Below are positions 34,711-42,344 of a stretch of 52,882 nt of DNA, in pieces. Below the pieces are notes generated by a model. The model saw only the letters and a list, made by a program, of their open reading frames with translations. It was not told the DNA's origin and searched no databases. A program made the position numbers and the translations under genes. The stretch is from an uncultured Prevotellaceae bacterium (GTDB lineage: Bacteria; Bacteroidota; Bacteroidia; Bacteroidales; Bacteroidaceae), in assembly GCA_902799765.1 (NCBI GenBank), contig CADCBZ010000009.1, positions 40,684 through 93,565 of the forward strand, written 5' to 3'. Every line of letters begins with the position of its first letter. Position 1 is the stretch's first letter.

Positions 34711-35301
34711 ATGATGGAGCGTGAGGTACAGGCTTTTGATGCCACATCTCTTCATGGGCGGAACCGTCGTCTGTGGTATGAGTGGCAGCAGCTGGAGACA
34801 GGACTGGCAGACCGTCAGGATATCTCCTGCAAGGTGATGCGTCGCAATGCCGACGGTTTGCCTACGGCCTATCTCGTCACTTATCATCTGCGTAGCATCT
34901 GTGGCGTAACCAACGAGGAGACCCTGAATGAGCCTGGAGTGGAAAACCAGCCCCTCTATGCTACAGGTTTTCAGATGATGATCGAGCTGCCTCATAACTA
35001 TCCCTGTGTGGATGCACCGCCATCGTTACATTTCCTTACTGCCGATGCAACTGGACAGTCGATTCCGCACCCCTGGCATCCGAATATCCGATACTTCGGT
35101 GACTTTGCTGGACGGGTATGTCTGAATATGACCGACACCTATACCGATTTGCTGTGGGGCGTTCAACGGGTGGCTTCCTATCTGCGCTATGACACCTATC
35201 ATGCACTGATAGAGGCGCCTTACCCTGAGGATATGAAGGTGGCAGCCTGGGTCATGCGTCAAGGCGAGCCCAAAGAATGGATTTATTTTGAGCAATCATA
35301 A
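34711..35301 (+). CDS. E2 ubiquitin-conjugating-type enzyme
   Basis: 196-residue UBC-fold protein. From the ATG at 34711 (a second ATG follows at 34714; a TTG at 34702 is less likely) it shows the E2 landmarks in order: LPHNYPCVDAPPSLHFLT (93-110), HPN at 123-125, the catalytic Cys in GRVCLNM at C137, and a Trp-containing helix LLWGVQRVASYLRYD (147-161). The HPN-to-Cys distance is 12 residues, slightly longer than in ubiquitin E2s. It should accept the Ubl from the E1 as a thioester. There is no transmembrane segment. Encoded between the Ubl and membrane-complex genes, 6 nt before the latter. Confidence 0.9.
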   Translation: MMEREVQAFDATSLHGRNRRLWYEWQQLETGLADRQDISCKVMRRNADGLPTAYLVTYHLRSICGVTNEETLNEPGVENQPLYATGFQMMIELPHNYPCVDAPPSLHFLTADATGQSIPHPWHPNIRYFGDFAGRVCLNMTDTYTDLLWGVQRVASYLRYDTYHALIEAPYPEDMKVAAWVMRQGEPKEWIYFEQS

Positions 35302-35307
35302 AAGCGT

Positions 35308-36465
35308 ATGAAGATAAGACATAGAATAATACTTCTGCTGGCAGGCTGTCTCTGGATGCTTGCTACCCAGGCACAGATAGTCAAGACTATTACTGTGGCA
35401 CAGGGGAAGTCCTATACCGACCATATTTCCCTGAAACCAGACAGCAAGGATATGGATCTGATGGTAAAGTTCGTGTTCAGCGAAGATGCCAACACACTCA
35501 CGGTGACCCTCATCTCCTATAGGTCGCTGTTGGTGTTCTGGGATAATGTGCATTTCTATCCGTTGATTAAAAAGCGTAAGCTACGTCCGAAACAGCTCCC
35601 TTATGTGGTGGCTTTTGATCCTGCCGACAAGTATCGCATCACGAAACTTGTCAAGGCTTCCATTCCCCAACCGCATAAGATGTTCTCCTTCAAACGCTGG
35701 ATCGATTATGAAGGTCTGCAGCCTGCTCCCACAGAGTATAAGATGGAGAACGACTTCATCGCCCAGACATTTAATATCCAGAATAAGCGTACGCAGGTTA
35801 ATATCACGCTTCATGATGTGTTCCTGATGGATAAGACCGAGAAGAAGAAATATAACCTCTTTGAGATTCCTTTTGGTAGGGATTTGAACCAACAGTATCA
35901 GATCACCATCGAGCGGAATCCGTGTTTCGGTCTAGATACCGAGGTGGAATCAGCTAAGAAAGCCTTGGAGGGCGTGCAGACGAGTTTCACATCTATGAAG
36001 AAAAAATATGGTACAGGTCAGGTGGTATCCCAGGAGTCGCTGAAGATCTTCGAGGATATGAAGTCCACCGTTCAGAACCAATTCCAGAAGAAAGATGTCG
36101 AGAGCCCGTGTCCTGACGTTCAGACCGCATGGGAACAGTATAACCAGTATGTCGATTCCATTGCCGCTATGAAATGTGTGGTAGTGGGAGTAACAGGTGT
36201 TGGTGGCCCTGGCATTTCGCCCGAAGACCTGAAAATGCTGATGATGAAAACCCGTCAGATTGACCAGACCGTATCGCGCTGGCTCGTCAGCAGTGATCCG
36301 ATAGAACGTCAGGACTTGATAAACGAAGCGCAGAACAATATCAAATCAGGAAACGATCTTCTTGGGGGGCGTCCAGGTGTCACGGCTGAACAGAAGCGTG
36401 TCATTACCCTCTTCCGTTCTGCCGAGCGTTACTTTAATCGTACATGCCTACAAAAGAAAGAATGA
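35308..36465 (+). CDS. Exported T6SS-linked protein, unknown family (385 aa)
   Basis: Begins with a signal peptide (MKIRHRIILLLAGCLWMLAT); LLAGC resembles a lipobox, but the hydrophobic stretch continues and cleavage after AQA at about residue 23 is at least as likely. Residues of about 25-200 are beta-rich (VKTITVAQGKSYTDHISLKP, TQVNITLHDVFLM); about 205-385 are helical with a coiled-coil character (SFTSMKKKYGTGQ, DQTVSRWLVSSDPIERQDLI). I do not recognise a family. Its place after E2 and before two membrane proteins suggests a periplasmic part of the T6SS envelope complex. Confidence 0.6.
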   Translation: MKIRHRIILLLAGCLWMLATQAQIVKTITVAQGKSYTDHISLKPDSKDMDLMVKFVFSEDANTLTVTLISYRSLLVFWDNVHFYPLIKKRKLRPKQLPYVVAFDPADKYRITKLVKASIPQPHKMFSFKRWIDYEGLQPAPTEYKMENDFIAQTFNIQNKRTQVNITLHDVFLMDKTEKKKYNLFEIPFGRDLNQQYQITIERNPCFGLDTEVESAKKALEGVQTSFTSMKKKYGTGQVVSQESLKIFEDMKSTVQNQFQKKDVESPCPDVQTAWEQYNQYVDSIAAMKCVVVGVTGVGGPGISPEDLKMLMMKTRQIDQTVSRWLVSSDPIERQDLINEAQNNIKSGNDLLGGRPGVTAEQKRVITLFRSAERYFNRTCLQKKE

Positions 36466-36478
36466 GCATTGCTGAGAA

Positions 36479-37420
36479 ATGAGTAATTGGCTTCGATATA
36501 TTGTAATGGGTCTGTTGACCTTAACGCTGTCTATCTCTCTGATGGCGCAGGAGCAAGCTGTGCCGTTGAAGAATGAGAATACGGCAGCGGCAGCACCGGC
36601 GGAGACTCCTGAAGAGCAGTCGGCTGAGGAACAGGCCCTGAAACTCGAGATCGAAGCACGTCTGAGTCAGTTCTCTGATGATTTCCTGCAGTTGCAATTG
36701 GTGGGGAGTATGGCCCTGACACCTGATGCCAAGTTGGGCATCAACAAGAATTTCGTCTCTGTATTGGAGGGACGAATGAATACCTATAATCAGCGGTATA
36801 ACTCGTTAGATGTGATGTGGACCACCTATACGCAGGCCCAGCAGATGGATATCGCCAATGATGATGATCTGATGACGATGGTTGCCAATATTGAGGCTTT
36901 GAAACAGTCGGTGAAGGATACGCTCGATGCAAAGGCCGAAATGGTGAAAGCCATCTCAGATTTTGCTGCTGCCGATCAGTTCATTATCAGTCAGGTCGCT
37001 GTCTATAAGAAGCTCTATAAACGTGCTTTCAAATTGTCACTTCTCAAAAAACTCGCACCTCAGCTTGAAAAGGCTAAGGCTCGTGAGCAGTTGGTCTTCG
37101 AGAAACTTCAGGCAAGTTACGACTCCGCCAAGGCTGCTGCCGAGCTGGTGCCCTCGCTACAACCCCGTATGAAAGTGCTCGAAGAACAGTTCGTGGTGAT
37201 GAAGAGTGTGTCGGAGAAGGTACAGGCGTTGGAGTACAAACCACTCTTCCAGCGTGTGAAGGACTACATTATGGGTCTGGCCGCCGTGTCAATCATTCTT
37301 CTATTCTTCAGTATGATGATTGCCAAATACAAGGCCTATAAGGGTAAGTTGGCCAACATGAAGAAGGTAACTGAAATGATGAATAAACAAGGAAAGGATA
37401 CTCAGTATCCTATGATCTAA
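36479..37420 (+). CDS. Periplasmic coiled-coil protein with C-terminal membrane anchor
   Basis: 313 residues: signal peptide (about 1-23), a Pro/Ala/Glu-rich linker, long helices forming coiled coil at about 55-250 (LKLEIEARLSQFSDDFLQLQ, LLKKLAPQLEKAKAREQLVF), then a membrane helix at about 261-284 (YIMGLAAVSIILLFFSMMIA) and a basic cytosolic tail (KYKAYKGKLANMKKVTEMM). So most of the protein lies in the periplasm, anchored in the inner membrane. That layout suits a strut or gate of an envelope-spanning complex. No family recognised; encoded 13 nt after the 385-residue exported protein. Confidence 0.65.
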   Translation: MSNWLRYIVMGLLTLTLSISLMAQEQAVPLKNENTAAAAPAETPEEQSAEEQALKLEIEARLSQFSDDFLQLQLVGSMALTPDAKLGINKNFVSVLEGRMNTYNQRYNSLDVMWTTYTQAQQMDIANDDDLMTMVANIEALKQSVKDTLDAKAEMVKAISDFAAADQFIISQVAVYKKLYKRAFKLSLLKKLAPQLEKAKAREQLVFEKLQASYDSAKAAAELVPSLQPRMKVLEEQFVVMKSVSEKVQALEYKPLFQRVKDYIMGLAAVSIILLFFSMMIAKYKAYKGKLANMKKVTEMMNKQGKDTQYPMI

Positions 37421-37442
37421 ATAAAGAAAAAGGAATAAGCGC

Positions 37443-39857
37443 ATGATCAAGATGTATCGTATATTACTGATGGCTTTCTTCGCCGTGTCCCTGGTGGGAT
37501 GCGATGAGTTGACAGGCTCTGCTATCAATGAAGAAGAGATGGATGACATCTTCAGTACAGAATCTGAAAACGATTCCACCGCCAATAAGGAGCAGCTCGA
37601 AGTGATGGGTGTGGAGTTCATGCCCGGCTATAAGAGGTTTAAGATGTTCGTATCCATCAAGGAAGATCTTGGACCTTATGCCCTTACCGATACCAATCAG
37701 GTCGTCATAAAAGCGACGGAGTATATTGGCGGCGTGCCTAATAATTCCAGCAGTAAGCCTGTCCTGAAGCTGGTGAAGAACACCGAGGGTGAAGCGATTA
37801 CCAAGGAGGGTGCGAAAGCCCTGGTGCTGGTCGATCTGGATCAGCCACAGACCGTGGTGAATAAAGAGCTGAAGGCTGTTCGTGAGATGCGTACCGTCTT
37901 CCGTCAGAATCTTTATGTGGCATTTATGTATGATCAGTCTGTTAGTGAGACCATGCAGGCCACAGACTATGTGCTCGATAGCCGTTTTGTATCTACGCAG
38001 AAATCGCGCAAACTTCTCTATCGATCCATCTTGCTCAAGAAGAAAGAGATTGAGGATCGTGTCGGTGCATGGGCGAATGCCAAGAAAGTATCTCTGGTGG
38101 TGTTCTCCAACGAAGAGATTTATGACGATAATGACGAGCCTCTCGATAAAGACCATTTTGCTTTGGAAGAAGAGATGGTGAAACCTGATTCCGTTTATAA
38201 TACCCGTTTCTACTCCATCAGCTCCGTCTATTTCTCTGATGCTGAGAATGACAATGCGGATGATCAGGCATCGAGTGTGCTGAAGGTCATGACGAAGAAT
38301 TACGGCGGTATCTATGAGAAACAATTCTCATGGTCAGAGCTGAAGGAGTCGATCATGGGAATAAAGAGCGAGGATATTATTGCCAATGAGTTCGACTTCG
38401 AGAATCCTAATGGCAAGGTCTATAGTGGCATCTCCCATAAAATGGTCATCGAACTGTTTGCAAAGGAAGACGGCCATCTCATAGGTTCTGCATCGACAGA
38501 TATCCTGCTTGGTGTCGTTTATAATCCTGTGGTTGTCAATGGCGGCAATAACTTCCTGGTGTTCCTTCAGGGTGTCGCCATCGGATTGCTTGTCATCTTG
38601 CTTGTCTATCTCATCTTCCAATTGCTGATACCTTATATCAAATATCGCCTCTTCCTGAAGAAGTATGTGGTGAGATACATACCTGGTAACATGAGTGTTG
38701 AAAATATTTCTGTTTCCGAGTCATGCTACTATTGTAAGGCCCCCTTCAAACCAGGCGAGGAGATCGTGGTGAAGTGTGAGCATGCGATGCATAAGAGCTG
38801 CTGGGATGAGAACCAATATCACTGTCCGGAGTATGGACGTCATTGCCAGACGGGTTCGCATTATTACAACCATGTCAACTTGTTCGATTCCGCTAATGCC
38901 ATTTACCATATGAAGTGGATTATCGTGTCGATCCTGGCGGCTTTGTTGGCCTGGAGTCTGTATGTGTTCCTGATTCTGGAACTCGACCAGACAACACCGA
39001 CATTGGTGGCCAGAATGGTTGAGTCGAAGATTCCTGAGTTGGGTAGCTATGCGGTGTTTAATGAGCCGGATAACAGCATGGGTTATCTCCCCCTGTTTGG
39101 TATGTGCTTGGGTGGTTGTCTTACCTTGGCATTGGCAATCTTGGCTGTCAGGAAGCAGTTCTATCTGAAACGTGTGCTCGACCTCTTCCTGCGTGTGTCG
39201 GTTGTGGCTATTGCCTCTTATTTCTTGTTCCTCCTCAGCGAATCCGTCATTATGGCTTTCGATATGAACCCGTGGTTGGCTGTGATCAACTGGATCCCCA
39301 TGTCAATCATGACCATGTTGATCGCCTTTGTATCTACTGCTGATACGAAAATTCACCTGCGGAAATACATTCTTCTGATAGCCATCGTCTTGGGCGGATT
39401 GTCCCTTTATGTATGGTTCTTCTTCTTCAGAGGAATCATGTTGTTGGATATCCGTGTGCTGTTGCTGTTCAGTTGCATCTTCTATTGTGTGGGTGTGGGT
39501 TTGGCAGTGGCACAGATGATGCCAAAGTCTGAGCATTACTTCCTGAATGTGAAGGGTGCTGTGAAAGAAACGGATATCGCCCTCTTCAAGTGGTTCATCA
39601 ACAACCCTGACGAGGTGGTTACCATCGGTAAATCCATCGATTGCTCATTGCAGATGACGTGGGATATCAAGGGACAGGTGGCACCCATTCATGCCAACCT
39701 GAGGCTGACGAATATGGGCATCCGTCTGACGGCACTCGAAGAGGGTGTGATGGTAGGTAGCAAGATGCTGCTACCAGGCAATAGTCGCCTGCTTTCCCAT
39801 AACAATCAGTTCACCATCGGTGATACCACCTTCACCTATATAGAACGCGACATATAA
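37443..39857 (+). CDS. Membrane protein with RING-H2-type zinc site and FHA-like domain (candidate E3)
   Basis: 804 residues. Predicted lipoprotein signal (LVGC), a periplasmic domain up to about 368 with a weak resemblance to vWA folds (KALVLVDLDQPQTVV; no DxSxS), and a membrane helix at about 369-400. Then come the metal ligands C428, C431, C445, H447, H450, C453, C461, C468, the order and spacing of a RING-H2 finger except for six residues between the last two Cys. Six further helices lie between about 487 and 693, and an FHA-like domain at about 725-804 (VVTIGKSIDCSLQM, IHANLRL, FTIGDTTFTYI). Basic residues after helices 1, 3 and 5 put both RING and FHA in the cytosol. In the FHA the usual pThr-contact Arg and Ser are Lys and Ala. 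It may dock the Ubl-E2 and anchor the T6SS. An alternative start is 37452. Confidence 0.75.
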   Translation: MIKMYRILLMAFFAVSLVGCDELTGSAINEEEMDDIFSTESENDSTANKEQLEVMGVEFMPGYKRFKMFVSIKEDLGPYALTDTNQVVIKATEYIGGVPNNSSSKPVLKLVKNTEGEAITKEGAKALVLVDLDQPQTVVNKELKAVREMRTVFRQNLYVAFMYDQSVSETMQATDYVLDSRFVSTQKSRKLLYRSILLKKKEIEDRVGAWANAKKVSLVVFSNEEIYDDNDEPLDKDHFALEEEMVKPDSVYNTRFYSISSVYFSDAENDNADDQASSVLKVMTKNYGGIYEKQFSWSELKESIMGIKSEDIIANEFDFENPNGKVYSGISHKMVIELFAKEDGHLIGSASTDILLGVVYNPVVVNGGNNFLVFLQGVAIGLLVILLVYLIFQLLIPYIKYRLFLKKYVVRYIPGNMSVENISVSESCYYCKAPFKPGEEIVVKCEHAMHKSCWDENQYHCPEYGRHCQTGSHYYNHVNLFDSANAIYHMKWIIVSILAALLAWSLYVFLILELDQTTPTLVARMVESKIPELGSYAVFNEPDNSMGYLPLFGMCLGGCLTLALAILAVRKQFYLKRVLDLFLRVSVVAIASYFLFLLSESVIMAFDMNPWLAVINWIPMSIMTMLIAFVSTADTKIHLRKYILLIAIVLGGLSLYVWFFFFRGIMLLDIRVLLLFSCIFYCVGVGLAVAQMMPKSEHYFLNVKGAVKETDIALFKWFINNPDEVVTIGKSIDCSLQMTWDIKGQVAPIHANLRLTNMGIRLTALEEGVMVGSKMLLPGNSRLLSHNNQFTIGDTTFTYIERDI

Positions 39858-39893
39858 CAACATCAACATACCAATAACTATCAAACAACTAAG

Positions 39894-42335
39894 ATGATCA
39901 GAAAAACTATTCTTCTGTCCTTACTCGCCTGTGTAGGACTCACTGCACAGGCGCGTGAGCGACAATGTTTTGACAAGGGATGGCGCTTCATCCTTGCCGA
40001 TACGGCGGCGATGGCATCCCCCGAGTATCATGATGCCTTCTGGCGACAGCTCGACGTGCCCCACGACTGGGCCATAGAGGGCGATTTCTACGCTGGCAAC
40101 CCCAGTGGTGCTGGAGGCGGTGCATTGCCTGGTGGTATCGGCTGGTATAGAAAGACCTTCTCATTGCCTGCCGTCAATGAGAAATATTTCCTTGAGTTCG
40201 ATGGCGTCTATATGAATGCCACGGTCTATGTGAATGGTCAGAAGGTGGGCTTCCGTCCTTATGGCTACTCCAGCTTCGAATACGACATCACACCTTTCGT
40301 CCATGCAGGGGAGAACCTTGTCGCTGTCAGGGTCGATAACTCTGATCAGCCTAACTCCCGCTGGTATTCAGGTTGTGGCATCTATCGTCATGTGTGGCTC
40401 ACGAAGACTGCCCAGACTCACGTTGCCCATTGGGGCGTCTATGCCAACAGCAGCGTGGTGAAGGGCAAGGGCCGTCTCGCTATCGAGGTAACGCTCGAAA
40501 ATCTCACAAAGGGGACTGTCCCTATTGTGAGAAATACGCTTATCGATCCTCAGGGAAAGGTGGTTGGTGAGTCGAGGGGCCTGAAGTCTGTCATCAATGT
40601 CTCGAAGCCGATGCTCTGGTCATGTGAGACACCTTATATATATATTGTGCGCACGGAAGTGATCCAGGATGGCAGGGTAGTGGATACTTATGAGACCACT
40701 ACAGGCTTCCGTGAATTCAGGTTCGATGCCAAGACGGGCTTCTGGCTCAATGGCAAGAACTTCAAGATCAACGGTGTATGTGAACATCACGATTTCGGCT
40801 GTCTGGGTGCTGCCCTCAGCGAGGATGCCCTGCACCGCAAACTCTCAAAGCTGAAGGCGATGGGTGTGAACAGTGTCCGCTCTTCGCATAATCCTCCTGC
40901 ACCGGAACTGCTCAATATGTGCGACACGATGGGTATCATTGTCATGGACGAGTCGTTCGATATGTGGCGACGCAAGAAGACGCAGAACGACTATGCCCGT
41001 TTCTTCGATGAGTGGCATGAGCGCGACCTCACCGATCTCGTCTTGCGCGATCGTAACCACCCCTCTGTTCTCATGTGGTCTATCGGCAACGAGGTGCTCG
41101 AACAGTGGTCTTCGGCTGAGGCCGACACACTGACTCTCGAACAGGCCAACCTCATCCTGAATGCAGGCCATGATGCCTCTACGCTTGCCAAGGATGGTGA
41201 GCTCTCCGTACAGTCACTCCTTACGCAGCATCTGGCGGAGATTGTGCGCCGTTACGATACGTCACGCCCTATCACGGCAGGCTGTAACGAGCCCGCCCCA
41301 GGCAACCATCTTTTCAAGAGTGGTGCCCTCGACATCATCGGCTTCAACTATCATCACCAGTGGATCAAGGATGTGCCTCAGAACTTCCCAGGCAAGCCCT
41401 TTATCATGTCTGAGAGTGTCTCAGCCTTGCAGACGCGTGGTTTCTATAAGATGCCCTCCGACTCTGTGTTCAAGGCGCCTAAGGAGTGGTGGCTGCCCTA
41501 TACCGACCCCACTTACATGTGTTCGGCCTACGACAATATGCATGCCTCCTGGAGCTCTACCCATGAGGAGACCTGGGATGTGGTGAAGCATACGCCCTAC
41601 GTCAGCGGACAATACATCTGGACAGGCTTCGACTATATCGGCGAACCCACGCCCTACGGCTTCCCTGCACGTTCCAGCTACTTCGGCATCATCGACCTCG
41701 CAGGTTTTCCTAAGGACAGCTATTATATGTATCAGAGCGAGTGGACCGCTGTCCCCATGCTGCACCTCTTCCCACATTGGAACTGGATACCTGGCGACGA
41801 GATCGACATGTGGTGTTATTACAACAATGCCGACGAGGTCGAGCTCTTCATCAACGGTGTCTCTCAGGGTGTGCGTCGCAAGGCCGACTCTCATCAGTAT
41901 CACGTCATGTGGCGTGTCACCTTCGATCCAGGTGAGGTAAAGGCGGTGAGCCGTAAGGACGGCAAGGTGGTCTGTGAGCAGACCATCAAGACCGCAGGCG
42001 CCCCTGCTAAGATCCGCCTGTCGAAAGATTACGAGGGTCAGGAGCTGACCTTCATCACGGCTGAGGTCGTTGACAAGGATGGCAACCTCTGTCCGTGGGC
42101 TGAAGACCAGATCACTTTCATCAGCGAGGGCGGCTTGATCCTTGGCACCGACAACGGCTGTCAGACCTCGATGGAACGCATGCGCGTCGTCGCAACTCCA
42201 GAGAATCCCTATCCGTCGCCCCAGCGTAAGGTCTTCTTCGGCAAGTGCATGGTGGTGGTCAAGGGCAATGGCTCCATCACGGCCAAGTCGCCGATGCTCC
42301 AGTCGGATGTGATTGAATTTACTGTCAAAAACTAA
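39894..42335 (+). CDS. Glycoside hydrolase family 2, beta-galactosidase-like
   Basis: 813-residue exported GH2 enzyme (signal peptide MIRKTILLSLLACVGLTAQA). It has the N-terminal sugar-binding domain (DVPHDWAIEGDF, GIGWYRKTF), the Ig-like domain, and a TIM barrel with acid/base E400 in WSIGNEV and nucleophile E507 in FIMSESVSAL. A C-terminal Ig-like part starts near KIRLSKDYEGQ. Beta-galactosidase fits the pattern best, but GH2 exo-glycosidases for other sugars cannot be excluded. The next gene is a YicI-like alpha-xylosidase, so xyloglucan side chains are a reasonable substrate. A REP-like palindrome lies inside the reading frame (40502-40532). The gene follows the T6SS operon by 36 nt with no clear promoter. 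Confidence 0.85.
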   Translation: MIRKTILLSLLACVGLTAQARERQCFDKGWRFILADTAAMASPEYHDAFWRQLDVPHDWAIEGDFYAGNPSGAGGGALPGGIGWYRKTFSLPAVNEKYFLEFDGVYMNATVYVNGQKVGFRPYGYSSFEYDITPFVHAGENLVAVRVDNSDQPNSRWYSGCGIYRHVWLTKTAQTHVAHWGVYANSSVVKGKGRLAIEVTLENLTKGTVPIVRNTLIDPQGKVVGESRGLKSVINVSKPMLWSCETPYIYIVRTEVIQDGRVVDTYETTTGFREFRFDAKTGFWLNGKNFKINGVCEHHDFGCLGAALSEDALHRKLSKLKAMGVNSVRSSHNPPAPELLNMCDTMGIIVMDESFDMWRRKKTQNDYARFFDEWHERDLTDLVLRDRNHPSVLMWSIGNEVLEQWSSAEADTLTLEQANLILNAGHDASTLAKDGELSVQSLLTQHLAEIVRRYDTSRPITAGCNEPAPGNHLFKSGALDIIGFNYHHQWIKDVPQNFPGKPFIMSESVSALQTRGFYKMPSDSVFKAPKEWWLPYTDPTYMCSAYDNMHASWSSTHEETWDVVKHTPYVSGQYIWTGFDYIGEPTPYGFPARSSYFGIIDLAGFPKDSYYMYQSEWTAVPMLHLFPHWNWIPGDEIDMWCYYNNADEVELFINGVSQGVRRKADSHQYHVMWRVTFDPGEVKAVSRKDGKVVCEQTIKTAGAPAKIRLSKDYEGQELTFITAEVVDKDGNLCPWAEDQITFISEGGLILGTDNGCQTSMERMRVVATPENPYPSPQRKVFFGKCMVVVKGNGSITAKSPMLQSDVIEFTVKN
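40502..40532. repeat. REP-like palindromic element, copy 2, inside the GH2 gene
   Basis: 31-nt imperfect palindrome: arms TCTCACAA and TTGTGAGA around GGGGACTGTCCC, with only two mismatched pairs. It shares the core with the element at 619-646. Here it is read in frame, giving residues of about 203-213 (LTKGTVPIVRN). Confidence 0.6.
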
Positions 42336-42344
42336 TTATAGATC

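Noticed and set aside
37800-38000. von Willebrand A domain in the RING/FHA protein
   Set aside because: The strand pattern is suggestive, but the metal-site motif DxSxS is absent, so it is mentioned only as a weak resemblance.
6379-39857. T6SS carried on an integrative conjugative element, as in some Bacteroidales
   Set aside because: No integrase, relaxase, tra gene or attachment repeat was seen; housekeeping genes (guaA, rpoD) lie inside or beside the region.
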